From Metabacillus malikii (GTDB taxonomy: Bacteria > Bacillota > Bacilli > Bacillales > Bacillaceae), in assembly GCF_030813355.1 (NCBI RefSeq), contig NZ_JAUSUD010000002.1:248001-312000 (forward strand): a DNA stretch of 64,000 nucleotides, read 5' to 3'. The notes beneath the pieces are model-generated. The model saw only the letters and a program-made list of their open reading frames with translations. It was not told where the DNA came from and searched no databases. Positions 53,390 to 62,429 of this stretch are shown piece by piece (within the stretch, counting starts at the first letter, position 1; each line of letters opens with the position of its first letter). A program made the position numbers and the translations under genes.

Positions 53390-54295
53390 ATGGACCAACA
53401 AAAAGGAATCTTACTTGAAAGTGGAACAAATGAATTAGAAATCGTAGAATTTTGTGTTGGAGATAATAAGTTTGGTATAAACGTTATAAAAGTGAAGGAA
53501 ATCATCCAACCTGTAAAAGTTACGAAAATACCACATGCACATCAGAACGTTGAAGGGATTATAGAATTAAGAGGAGAAATCTTACCCGTTGTAAATGTTG
53601 CACAGGTCCTAGGATTTTCAACTAGTAACGACCCATTGGCTGAAAAATTTATTGTAACAGAATTTAATAAGACGAAAGTTGTCTTTCATGTCCATGCCGT
53701 TACTCAGATTCATCGTATTTCCTGGGAAAATATTGAAAAGCCATCTGGTATTTATCAAGGCTTGGAAAGTCAAATTACTGGAGTCGTCCAACTACATGGT
53801 GAGATGATATTATTATTAGATTTCGAAAAAATTGTTGTAGATATAAACCCTGAATCGGGTATTAATGTTGAGCAAGTGAAAAAGTTAGGGTTGAGAGAAC
53901 GTTCGACAAAGAGAATTGTTGCTTGTGAGGACTCTCCGTTACTACGTAAGTTATTGCAAGAGACATTAACTGAAGCAGGATTCTCACAAATTGAATTTTT
54001 TGAAAATGGAAAAGATGGATTAATGTATTTGGAATCTATCGTTGAATCTGGACGAGCTATAGAGGATGAAGTACAAATCGTAGTTACAGATGTTGAAATG
54101 CCTCAAATGGATGGGCATCATTTAACGAAGCGGATTAAGGAACATTCAGGTTTAAGTAAACTTCCTGTCATCATCTTCTCATCGCTTATAACAGATGATT
54201 TACGTCATAAAGGAAATATTGTTGGTGCAAGTGCACAAATTAGTAAACCTGAAATAAGTGAACTAGTTGAAAATATTGACAAGTATATTTTATAA
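53390..54295 (+). CDS. cheV: Chemotaxis protein CheV
   Basis: A 301-residue cytoplasmic protein. The N-terminal CheW-like domain (about 10-155: FCVGDNKFGINVIKVKEIIQ, VEGIIELRGEILPVVN) is joined to a receiver domain (about 175-300) with acidic pocket ED, phospho-acceptor Asp in VVTDVEMPQMDG and the late lysine in SKPE. It couples chemoreceptors to CheA and adapts through phosphorylation. ATG follows AAGGAAGAAGAAA. A terminator lies just after it. Confidence 0.94.
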   Translation: MDQQKGILLESGTNELEIVEFCVGDNKFGINVIKVKEIIQPVKVTKIPHAHQNVEGIIELRGEILPVVNVAQVLGFSTSNDPLAEKFIVTEFNKTKVVFHVHAVTQIHRISWENIEKPSGIYQGLESQITGVVQLHGEMILLLDFEKIVVDINPESGINVEQVKKLGLRERSTKRIVACEDSPLLRKLLQETLTEAGFSQIEFFENGKDGLMYLESIVESGRAIEDEVQIVVTDVEMPQMDGHHLTKRIKEHSGLSKLPVIIFSSLITDDLRHKGNIVGASAQISKPEISELVENIDKYIL

Positions 54296-54324
54296 CAATG
54301 AAATAATTTGAGTCTAACAAGTAG

Positions 54325-54365
54325 TCCCATAAACCAACACTGTCAAGTTGTGTTTATGGGGCTGT
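54325..54365 (+). terminator. Terminator after cheV
   Basis: CCCATAAAC pairs with GTTTATGGG around a 20-base loop, followed by GCTGTTTCG. Confidence 0.7.
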
Positions 54366-54432
54366 TTCGTTTCCTGTTTCTAAAGCCTATAGTCAATTAG
54401 TTAGAATATAGGTATTGTAAGTTGTTTGCAAA

Positions 54433-54888
54433 TTAGCGATAACTTTCTCCCAGTTTTTTGAACACCGGTTTTTCGTATGTACGCTTATGTTTATTGTATG
54501 TTTTTGAATGTTGTGGGTCCTCATGCACGCCAACATAGTTTTGTAACAATATTTTTGCCTTTGATAAGGACATATGTGTTTTGGGGTTACGATATGTTTG
54601 ATTCAAAGAGCCTAAGTGTGGAAGTTGGTTGAAGTCATCTTTTGTTGGAGGCATATGAAAGTAGTAGTCTCCAGCTGAAACGAGCACATCGGACTGTTGT
54701 TTACTGTATTTTGGATTGTTTGAAAAATGTAGTCCTTCTTTTTTTGCTTTTCCTTCGAGGACAAGCTTAAGTAAGGCTTTCTTTTTTAGAGAGTAAAGAA
54801 ATTTGGGATTAGGTGCGGTTTTAGCGTGTCTGTTAACAACGTAAATAGCACGTGCGAGGTTTTCGGTAGTGAGTTTCTGGTCGTCCAT
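54433..54888 (-). CDS. ykyB: YkyB-family protein
   Basis: A 151-residue basic, cysteine-free protein (TTENLARAIYVVNRHAKTAP, LVSAGDYYFHMPPTKDDFNQ, then KAKILLQNYVGVHED). It matches the YkyB family, found near cheV in Bacillus; function unknown. Start ATG at 54888 (MDDQKLTTE) follows AAAAGGAGAGAAACA; a reading from 54906 lacks a site. Confidence 0.82.
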   Translation of the reverse strand: MDDQKLTTENLARAIYVVNRHAKTAPNPKFLYSLKKKALLKLVLEGKAKKEGLHFSNNPKYSKQQSDVLVSAGDYYFHMPPTKDDFNQLPHLGSLNQTYRNPKTHMSLSKAKILLQNYVGVHEDPQHSKTYNKHKRTYEKPVFKKLGESYR

Positions 54889-55180
54889 TGTTTCTCTCCT
54901 TTTCAATGTTTCATACTTTTTCTAGTATTTCTGGCATAGGTTAATGTGTGATCAAAATCGACTTTACCTGAGAGTTCAACTTGCTTTTCACGATAGCGTC
55001 TCAAAAATCTGTGCCAATAGTATTAAAAACAATACTTACCTATATAAAGCCTTATATAAATTATAGCTCCTATAGATGAAAATGCAACATTTATTAGGAA
55101 TATTCCTTTTCAATTAACAAAAGGCTATCCAATCATATGAACCATTATAAACAAACCTACAATAACCCTGAAAAAAAATA

Positions 55181-55206
55181 AAAGAAGAGTATTAGCACTC
55201 TTCTTC
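55181..55206 (-). terminator. Terminator of ykuC
   Basis: On the minus strand AAGAAGAGTGC pairs with the matching ACTCTTCTT around a short loop, ending in a T-run (the A-run at 55172-55183). Confidence 0.75.
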
Positions 55207-56498
55207 TAAACTGATTTTATATTGGGTTGGTTTTGTTCTTGTCGCTTTAGCTTTTTTTCTTTCAAATCAAATGCCTTGCTTAGTTTTGGTAACGTGAGTG
55301 CATAGAAAATAAAGACGAGTAGGATTATCGCGGCCATTCCGTAATATAAATAATCAATATCAACCACAAATTGTGGGAAAATAACAGCTATGATTCCTAA
55401 TGTCAAAGATTGAGCTAACATCATTAATGGGTCAATCCATCCGCTAACCCGCCCCATTAATTTAGGGTGGACAATCTTAGGTAGCCATCCGCCAATGGCA
55501 ATATTTATTGGACCTAGACACATTCCAATAATAAACACTACTGCTAAAAAGACCGCAACATTACTAGTAAAGCCTAGAAAGAAAATAAGCACTCCTGTTA
55601 TTAAAATGGGGTAAATCATTAATTGATGTGGTTTAAACTTGGACGCTATTAGCGTTCCAATACCACTACCAGTTAGTAGTCCAAACCCTAATGAAATTGC
55701 AAAAAAGGATGCGTACCATTCATAGTTGTTTGGTGATAATTCATACTTCATAGTGAACATTGGTAAGACGGCAAAAGCTCCATTTACAATCCCGAAAATA
55801 AAAAAACCAAAGACTAAAACCGCTAATAAACGATTTTTAATAATATAGATAAAACCGTCCTTAAAATCCCTCAAAGAAGACTTAAAACTCATTTCGTTCC
55901 ATTTGACCTTACCGTTTGGAAGTCTTGCTGAAGTTGGAATATTACATGATCGAATCAGGAAGGCTGAGATAATGAAGCTCAAAAAGTCTACGATAACGGC
56001 ACCGTGTATACCAACAGTTTTGTAGATTGCAGCTCCAATTCCTACACCGAAAACCATAAAAATGCTAAATAACATCTGATTTAGACCAGCAGCTTGTGCA
56101 TACTGTTCCTTCGTTAAAATGCCTTGTACAAGGCTATTTTCTGCCGGAAAGAAAAATTTCGTTACAGCACTTCGTAGAAACAGAATGAAAAAAATTAAAG
56201 GAATAGAATTTAAAAACAAAGAACCAAACAAAATGACGGTTAGACCGGCACGAATCCAATCACAATTTTCAGCAACTTTCTTACGGTCAAAACGGTCAGC
56301 AACAACTCCAACAAGAAAAAATACAAGTATTGTTGGTAATGAGTACATAAGCTCCGCAAAAGTTGCATAAGAGGGTTGATTGCTAAAATGGTCTAACAGA
56401 TAAAAGGCAAAAGTCATATTTCCTATTGTCGTTCCCATTTGTGAAAATAAAGCTGCATAAAATAGCTTTACAAAATTTTTATTTTGAAAGATTTTCAT
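55206..56498 (-). CDS. ykuC: MFS transporter, YkuC-like
   Basis: A 430-residue major facilitator protein with 12 membrane helices and a central charged loop. The MFS loop motif between helices 2 and 3 is visible as DRFDRKKVAENCDW and the C-terminal half has GRVSGWIDP. It resembles macrolide-type exporters and B. subtilis YkuC, which has the same place between ykyB and ykuD. The substrate is unknown. ATG follows TAAGGAGCGTACAA. Confidence 0.85.
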   Translation of the reverse strand: MKIFQNKNFVKLFYAALFSQMGTTIGNMTFAFYLLDHFSNQPSYATFAELMYSLPTILVFFLVGVVADRFDRKKVAENCDWIRAGLTVILFGSLFLNSIPLIFFILFLRSAVTKFFFPAENSLVQGILTKEQYAQAAGLNQMLFSIFMVFGVGIGAAIYKTVGIHGAVIVDFLSFIISAFLIRSCNIPTSARLPNGKVKWNEMSFKSSLRDFKDGFIYIIKNRLLAVLVFGFFIFGIVNGAFAVLPMFTMKYELSPNNYEWYASFFAISLGFGLLTGSGIGTLIASKFKPHQLMIYPILITGVLIFFLGFTSNVAVFLAVVFIIGMCLGPINIAIGGWLPKIVHPKLMGRVSGWIDPLMMLAQSLTLGIIAVIFPQFVVDIDYLYYGMAAIILLVFIFYALTLPKLSKAFDLKEKKLKRQEQNQPNIKSV

Positions 56499-56595
56499 TT
56501 GTACGCTCCTTAAATACTAGGTCCATTACTACATTTGTCATTATAAGGGATTTTATATATGATTTATACGTAATCAATGAAATCTTAATAAAATC

Positions 56596-57090
56596 TTAAG
56601 GTCTAATAAATACTCTAGTCCCATTAGGAACGAGTGCGGCTAAATCATTTACATCTTGATTATGCATTCTAATACAACCGTGTGATACAGCTTTTCCGAT
56701 AGATGATGGATTGTTCGTACCATGAATGCCATAATGCAGTTTTGATAGGCTTAACCACATCGAACCATATGGACCACCGGGATTTGGTTGGCGATTGACA
56801 ATTACAAAATCACCAATCGGGGTTGCTGTAACCATGCTGCCAACTGCAATAGGGTAATCTTTTATTACTTGTCCGCTATGTTGCAATACTAGGCGGCGGT
56901 TCGAGACAGAAATATGGATAGTATAAGGAATCATTTCCGGATCAGGTAATGTTGGAATGGTAATTTTTTGACCTACATATAACATGTTTAGATTTGAAAG
57001 CTGATTTGCTGCCACTAGTTGTTGTATTGGAATTCGATAATTTGCTGCAATAATCGTTAGCGTTTCACCTTGACTCACTGTATGAATCAT
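56596..57090 (-). CDS. ykuD: L,D-transpeptidase YkuD
   Basis: A 164-residue protein, the same length as B. subtilis YkuD. An N-terminal LysM domain (about 2-47: [27 protein letters not shown]) precedes the YkuD domain (about 55-164) with catalytic HGTNNP and [11 protein letters not shown], where the cysteine and histidine act. It crosslinks peptidoglycan by a beta-lactam-insensitive route, probably in spores. ATG at 57090 follows GAAAGGAGTCAACAA. The repeat copy E ends only 16 bases upstream of the start, and so may contain the promoter. Confidence 0.92.
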   Translation of the reverse strand: MIHTVSQGETLTIIAANYRIPIQQLVAANQLSNLNMLYVGQKITIPTLPDPEMIPYTIHISVSNRRLVLQHSGQVIKDYPIAVGSMVTATPIGDFVIVNRQPNPGGPYGSMWLSLSKLHYGIHGTNNPSSIGKAVSHGCIRMHNQDVNDLAALVPNGTRVFIRP

Positions 57091-57106
57091 TTGTTGACTC
57101 CTTTCT

Positions 57107-57300
57107 GGGAGTTTTTTTCTAAAAAATGTAGCTTTTTGCATTGACTTTATCAAAGGTTGGTTGGAGCTGATTGCGAGTTTCCTGCGGGATGCGTGCTATC
57201 AGGATGCTCACCATCCACCCCGCGGAAAGCGAGTACTGTAGCGGAAAAACCAACCCAATTACAACTAAGTAAAAAGCAACAATGTTTGCGAAAACAGCCT
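57107..57300 (-). repeat. MITE-like intergenic repeat, copy E
   Basis: The left end is GGGAGTTTTTTTCTAAAAAA then TGTAGCTTTTTGCA. The right end is AAAAAGCAACAATGTTTGCG then AAAACAGCCT. The core GGTTGGTTGGAGCTGATTGC, CCGCGGAAAGCGAGTACTG is clear. The left end reads outward into ykuD. Confidence 0.8.
57125..57153 (-). promoter_or_regulatory. Outward-facing promoter in repeat copy E
   Basis: On the minus strand TTGATA (plus 57148-57153) and TACATT (57125-57130) are exactly 17 bases apart and point at ykuD. This is a moderate sigma-A match and lies within the repeat end. Confidence 0.4.
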
Positions 57301-57474
57301 TGTAAAAAAACGTAATTAGATGCTACTAACTTATATATGAAAAACACAGTATATGTTATGTTGAATTGTGTTATAATGTACCTTATTTTGAAAGCAGATT
57401 TACTAAGGGTGCGAAAATAGTGATTATTAGAAGTGACAGTAATATTTGAAATTTTTTGTTAGGGTGTGGATGTT

Positions 57475-59004
57475 ATGGAACAAGATAAATATGGAATCGT
57501 TGATATCGGCTCAAATACGATGCGTCTTGTCATATATTTACGGGAAAAAAGTGGCAGATTAAAGGAAATTGAAAATGTAAAAGCTGTTGCAAGGCTACGT
57601 AATTATTTAACAGATGACCGAGTATTAGAAGCAAAGGGTGTTAATTTATTAATTGAAACTCTTCAAACATTTCAAGAAGTGACAAGACATTACGAGCTTT
57701 CAGATGTTAAATGTGTTGCTACAGCAACAGTTCGTCAAGCAATTAATCAACAAGAGGTAATTAAGAGAGTAAGTGAAGAAACTGATTTTACTATTCGAGT
57801 TCTTTCTGAATATGAAGAAGCTTACTACGGATATTTAGCTGTTGTTAATTCGACTTCAATTGAAAGCGGAATCACGATCGATATAGGTGGCGGGAGTACA
57901 GAGATAACATTCTTCAAAAATCGGCAATTAGTAAATCATATAAGCTTTCCCTTTGGTGCACTGTCTTTACGAAAACAATTTGTTCAAGATGAAACTCCTA
58001 CTGAAGAAGAGATTGAAGCTATACGATTGTTTTTAGATGAGCAATTTAAAACATTAGATTGGATCCGCAATAAATGTTTACCTGTAATCGGAATAGGTGG
58101 TAGTGCAAGGAATCTTGTTCAAGTACATCAAGAATACATAAATTATCCACTGTCTGGTGTTCACCAATATATGATGAATGCAGCTGATGTTCAGTTAATG
58201 AGTACATATTTACAATCACTCTCCTTTGATGATTTGCAACGCGTTGAGGGCCTTGCAAAAGATCGGGCAGATTTAATTATTCCGGCGATTGAAGTGTTTA
58301 AAATGATTATGGATATTGTTCAGACTGATAAGTTTGTCCTAAGTAGGAAAGGTTTAAGAGATGGTGTGTTTTACGAAGAAATAACAAAGGATTTTGGGTT
58401 TCCTTATTTTCCTAATGTTATTGAAGAAAGTTTTTATGAATTAGCAACAGATTATCAAATTAATGTCAATCAAGTATTCTATGTGACAAAATGTGCCTTA
58501 ATTATTTACGAACATTTAAATAAGTTAGGTTTAGTAACTATTACTAGGGAGGACAAGCTTTTATTACGACGCGGTACATATGTGTTTAATATCGGTAATT
58601 ATATCGACAGTGAGTCTAGTAGTAAGCATACATTTTATTTGTTAACGAACCGGACAATAGATGGGTTAATGCACCGTGAACGTATGATTATTGCATTAAT
58701 TGCTTCTTTTACTAATAAATCATCATTTAAACAGAATGTTACATTATTTAGTCAATGGTTTACAAAGGATGAGTTAACGAAATATCGGTTATTAGGCTCC
58801 ATCATCAAGTTTGCCTACAGTTTAAACGCAACAAATCGGAATATTATCGAAAGGATAAACCTTGAATTACAAGATGAAGAGACACTTATTTTTTCGATAA
58901 AATGTAGGAAGGATTGGAAGCCTGAACAGTATCAAGTTGAAAAGCAAAAAAAGCATTTAGAGAAGGTACTGAAGAAAACAATAACTGTAAAGTTTCACTT
59001 TTAA
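57475..59004 (+). CDS. ppx: Exopolyphosphatase Ppx (Ppx/GppA family)
   Basis: A 509-residue phosphatase. The two actin-fold nucleotide motifs are visible: GIVDIGSNTMRLVIY at the start and TIDIGGGSTEITFF near residue 140. The C-terminal part (about 310-509) is an HD-like helical domain. It cleaves terminal phosphate from polyphosphate (some members act on pppGpp). Start ATG at 57475 has TAGGGTGTGG upstream; a GTG at 57466 is an alternative. ppk follows in the same direction after 260 bases and makes the polymer. Confidence 0.9.
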   Translation: MEQDKYGIVDIGSNTMRLVIYLREKSGRLKEIENVKAVARLRNYLTDDRVLEAKGVNLLIETLQTFQEVTRHYELSDVKCVATATVRQAINQQEVIKRVSEETDFTIRVLSEYEEAYYGYLAVVNSTSIESGITIDIGGGSTEITFFKNRQLVNHISFPFGALSLRKQFVQDETPTEEEIEAIRLFLDEQFKTLDWIRNKCLPVIGIGGSARNLVQVHQEYINYPLSGVHQYMMNAADVQLMSTYLQSLSFDDLQRVEGLAKDRADLIIPAIEVFKMIMDIVQTDKFVLSRKGLRDGVFYEEITKDFGFPYFPNVIEESFYELATDYQINVNQVFYVTKCALIIYEHLNKLGLVTITREDKLLLRRGTYVFNIGNYIDSESSSKHTFYLLTNRTIDGLMHRERMIIALIASFTNKSSFKQNVTLFSQWFTKDELTKYRLLGSIIKFAYSLNATNRNIIERINLELQDEETLIFSIKCRKDWKPEQYQVEKQKKHLEKVLKKTITVKFHF

Positions 59005-59155
59005 TTATTTGAAAACTCAAACTAGTTTTTAGCTAGCCTATCTGATTTATATCCTGAAGGGGATTAATTTTCTTCACTTTTGTAACGCAACATTATATCT
59101 AAATCATCACAGTTTTGATAATAATCATTAAGGCTATGTTTTCGGAATATTCTTA

Positions 59156-59194
59156 TTTACAAAAATATAACAAAAGATTTACAATAAATTTACA
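59156..59194 (+). promoter_or_regulatory. PhoP box upstream of ppk
   Basis: TTTACA-N5-ATAACA-N5-TTTACA-N5-TTTACA: four repeats of the PhoP half-site TT(A/T/C)ACA at a strict 11-base period. The last repeat occupies the -35 position of the promoter whose -10 candidate is TAAAAT at 59215-59220. This is the classical arrangement for activation by PhoP under phosphate limitation. Confidence 0.8.
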
Positions 59195-59264
59195 ATTGGG
59201 AAAAAGGTAAATGTTAAAATAAATCTATTAATGTAAGATATTGTCGATAAAGGATGGCTAAAGG

Positions 59265-61379
59265 ATGAATATAACAGAGATAAATAAAAAAACTGTAGAA
59301 CTAAATAATCCATTGTATTATAACAACAGGGAACTCAGCTGGCTTGCTTTTAATGAACGTGTATTAGAAGAAGCACTTGATGAGCGCAACCCTTTGTTGG
59401 AACGATTCAAATTTTTAGCTATTTTTAGTTCGAATTTAGATGAGTTTTTTATGGTTCGTGTTGCGGGGTTAAAGGATCAAGTAAAAGCAGGCTTTAATAA
59501 ACCAGAGAATAAAGCAGGCTTAACACCAAAAAGACAATTAAATGAGATTGGTAAGAAAACTCATAAACTCGTAAACTTACAATATAATACATTTAATCAA
59601 GTCCTTTTACCTAGGTTAAAAGAAGAACAAATCGAGTTTATTAGTATGAAAGAATTATCACGTGAAGAATTGGGAAATATCGAAACGTTTTTTGATGAGC
59701 ATATCTTTCCAGTTTTAACACCGTTAGCTATCGATGCTTACCGTCCTTTCCCGATGTTATTAAATAAAAGTTTAAATTTAGCAATTGTGATTGAAGATAA
59801 TTTATATGAAGAAAATCAGCTAAAAACTGCAATTGTTCAAGTGCCGGCTGTCTTAGAGCGGTTCGTGAAAATCGAGACAGGTAGCGGTAAAGTTCAATAT
59901 TTACTCCTTGAAGATATCATTAGTCATTTTATTCATAAATTGTTTAAAGGATATAAAATCTTGTCTGTATCCATATTCCGTATCACAAGAAATGCCGATA
60001 TGACAATTCATGAAGAAGGTGCCCGTGATTTATTAAAAGAAATAGAAAAAGAATTGAAAAAGCGTAAGTGGGGAGCAGCTGTACGATTAGAAATCCAAAG
60101 GCAAGGCTTCGATGACAGAATATTAAACTATTTAACACAAGAATTGGAAATTCATGAGGATGATGTTTACGAAATTGATGGTCCATTAGATTTAACATTA
60201 TTATTTGGTTTCTATAAGGAAATAGCTAAGCAAAGAGATCATCTAATCTATGAAACACTCATCCCACAGCCACCGCGAGATATTGCTTCAGATGAAAATA
60301 TCTTTGATAAAGTATCGGAACAGGATGTTTTTCTACACCACCCTTATGAATCATTTGAACCAGTTATTGATTTTGTGTCAGAAGCTGCCGATGACCCGGA
60401 TGTATTAGCGATAAAACAGACACTGTATCGTGTTAGTGGCGATTCACCCGTCATTGAAGCATTAAAACGAGCAGCTGAAAAAGGGAAACAAGTAACCGTA
60501 TTAGTTGAGTTAAAAGCAAGATTTGATGAAGAGAATAATGTACAGTGGGCGAAGGAACTAGAAAAGGCCGGTTGTCATGTTATATATGGAATGACCTATT
60601 TAAAAACACATAGTAAGATAACACTTGTCGTTAGAAGACGAAATAACCGGATTGAGCGCTATGTCCATTTAGGAACAGGTAATTACAATGATCAAACAGC
60701 TAAAATTTATACGGATATGGGATTGTTAACATCAAAACGAAAATTTGGAATTGATGCTACAAACTTTTTTAATTATTTAAGTGGTTACACCGAGAAACCT
60801 GAATTCCATCATTTGTCTGTAGCACCTTTTGATATAAGGAAAGATTTTATACGTTACATTGATGATGAAATTAAGTTTCATAAAAGGTATGAGAATGGTC
60901 GGATTATTGCCAAAATGAATTCGTTGACAGATAAGGTCATTATCATGAAGCTATATGAAGCCTCAAATGCAGGTGTAAAGATAGATTTAATTGTTCGAGG
61001 AATTTGCTGTTTGCGTCCAGGTATTAAAGGTGTTAGTGAAAATATAACGGTTCGGAGCATTGTTGGTAGGTTTTTAGAGCATAGTAGAATTTACTTTTTC
61101 CATCATAATGGGGAAGAAAAGACCTTCTTATCGTCAGCAGATTTAATGACAAGAAATATGGTGAAACGGGTGGAAATTTCCTTTCCGATATATGATGGTA
61201 CGATAAAGAAACGAATCAACAGTATTTTAGCTTATGCGTTAGCAGATAATGTAAAAGCACGTGAACAAGATGAATATGGTGAATATCATTATGTTCAAAG
61301 GGATAAAGGTGACCCGGTTATTGATAGTCAATGTCTCATATTTGACCGTGCATATTCCGTTATGGATGATGAAGAATAA
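59265..61379 (+). CDS. ppk: Polyphosphate kinase Ppk
   Basis: A 704-residue enzyme that makes polyphosphate from ATP reversibly. The N-terminal domain (NNRELSWLAFNERVLEEALD), a middle domain and two PLD-like catalytic domains are present. The autophosphorylated histidine is His449 in YLKTHSKITLVVRR, followed by VHLGTGNYNDQTAK. AAAGGATGGCTAAAGG precedes the ATG. Its upstream DNA holds a four-repeat PhoP box, so induction by low phosphate is expected. ppx lies just upstream. Confidence 0.95.
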   Translation: MNITEINKKTVELNNPLYYNNRELSWLAFNERVLEEALDERNPLLERFKFLAIFSSNLDEFFMVRVAGLKDQVKAGFNKPENKAGLTPKRQLNEIGKKTHKLVNLQYNTFNQVLLPRLKEEQIEFISMKELSREELGNIETFFDEHIFPVLTPLAIDAYRPFPMLLNKSLNLAIVIEDNLYEENQLKTAIVQVPAVLERFVKIETGSGKVQYLLLEDIISHFIHKLFKGYKILSVSIFRITRNADMTIHEEGARDLLKEIEKELKKRKWGAAVRLEIQRQGFDDRILNYLTQELEIHEDDVYEIDGPLDLTLLFGFYKEIAKQRDHLIYETLIPQPPRDIASDENIFDKVSEQDVFLHHPYESFEPVIDFVSEAADDPDVLAIKQTLYRVSGDSPVIEALKRAAEKGKQVTVLVELKARFDEENNVQWAKELEKAGCHVIYGMTYLKTHSKITLVVRRRNNRIERYVHLGTGNYNDQTAKIYTDMGLLTSKRKFGIDATNFFNYLSGYTEKPEFHHLSVAPFDIRKDFIRYIDDEIKFHKRYENGRIIAKMNSLTDKVIIMKLYEASNAGVKIDLIVRGICCLRPGIKGVSENITVRSIVGRFLEHSRIYFFHHNGEEKTFLSSADLMTRNMVKRVEISFPIYDGTIKKRINSILAYALADNVKAREQDEYGEYHYVQRDKGDPVIDSQCLIFDRAYSVMDDEE

Positions 61380-61383
61380 TCCT

Positions 61384-61422
61384 TTGAGAAGTTTGGCTTG
61401 AGCCTGCTTCTCTTTTTTTGTC
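61384..61422 (+). terminator. Terminator after ppk
   Basis: GAGAAG and CTTCTC close a stem that also includes GGCTTGAGCC, followed by TTTTTTTG. Confidence 0.85.
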
Positions 61423-61577
61423 TTGCCTATAAGTAAAGCTGCTTAAGTTGATAAGGCAGTGTTTTTATCGATCTTGTCAATAATGAAAAATAACTAGATA
61501 ATGGAGTAAGACTATTAAATATAAATATGCACAATGTTTAAGCTATGTTGTTTGCATAAAAAAGAGAGAGGATGTCA

Positions 61578-61949
61578 ATGAGTAGATTATTGGATTGTCT
61601 TTTAGTTGCAATTGGAGGTGCTTTAGGCTCTTTTTTTCGATATGTCCTCTCAATCACACTTCATTTAGAAGTTGCTTCAACACTAGTAGTGAATATATTC
61701 GGTAGTTTTTTATTAGGGTTTATAACTATATACTTGAATGAACCTGAACAAAGATGGAGGAAATTAATGATTGGAACTGGATTTTGTGGAGGCTTTACAA
61801 CTATGTCAACTTTTAGTTTAGATGTAACAAAATTACCTGTTAATCTAGCTATATCATATATGATCGCTACGATTTGTGGAGGTATTGCAGTTGCATTTTC
61901 TGGAATGATTGTGGCAGTACGCTTAAACGCGAGGAACAGCAATGATTGA
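61578..61949 (+). CDS. crcB: Fluoride channel CrcB/FluC, first of two
   Basis: A 123-residue membrane protein with four helices. Family motifs are GGALGSFFRYVLS, TLVVNIFGSFLLGF and GTGFCGGFTTMSTFS, the asparagine and threonine of the fluoride path among them. It exports fluoride as a dimer, and two-gene pairs make heterodimers. GAGAGAGG leads directly into ATG 61572; the ATG at 61578 has better spacing. It overlaps the second gene by 8 bases. Confidence 0.9.
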   Translation: MSRLLDCLLVAIGGALGSFFRYVLSITLHLEVASTLVVNIFGSFLLGFITIYLNEPEQRWRKLMIGTGFCGGFTTMSTFSLDVTKLPVNLAISYMIATICGGIAVAFSGMIVAVRLNARNSND

Positions 61950-62289
61950 GGTGTTGATAGGTGGCGGGCTTGAGGCAGCGTTTAGATATATCATATCAGA
62001 GTATTTTAATAGCCGACATCGCCATAATAAAATCCCGCTAGCTATAATGTTTATCAATTGGTTAGGCTCATTTTTATTAGGAATATTTGTTACGATACCT
62101 CTAGAAGAACAGTTTCTTTTATTACTTGCTACAGGATTTTGTGGAGGCTTTACTACTTTTTCAACCTTCTCTGTTGAAGCTGTTCAGCTTATACAAAGGA
62201 AACAATATAGGCATTGCTTCCTTTATATAACGATGACGGTTAGTGGCAGTATAGCAGGACTCATGCTTGGGATGTTATTGTTTTATTAG
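61942..62289 (+). CDS. crcB: Fluoride channel CrcB/FluC, second of two
   Basis: A 115-residue membrane protein with the same four-helix layout and motifs (GGGLEAAFRYIIS, FINWLGSFLLGIF, GFCGGFTTFSTFS). Where the first copy has GALGS it has GLEAA near the start, so the two are diverged partners. The 8-base overlap implies coupled translation and a heteromeric channel. ATG follows GCGAGGAACAGCA. Confidence 0.9.
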   Translation: MIEVLIGGGLEAAFRYIISEYFNSRHRHNKIPLAIMFINWLGSFLLGIFVTIPLEEQFLLLLATGFCGGFTTFSTFSVEAVQLIQRKQYRHCFLYITMTVSGSIAGLMLGMLLFY

Positions 62290-62429
62290 AGGTAAAACAC
62301 GGATAAACGGTTTAAATCGTGTATAGCAGGTGCTTTTTCGGCTATTTAAGCATGTTTCGTAATGTTCAATACCTAGTCAAAAAATCATAATACCTCTTCA
62401 AACAACCCATTATTTTGGAAAGCCTTCTT

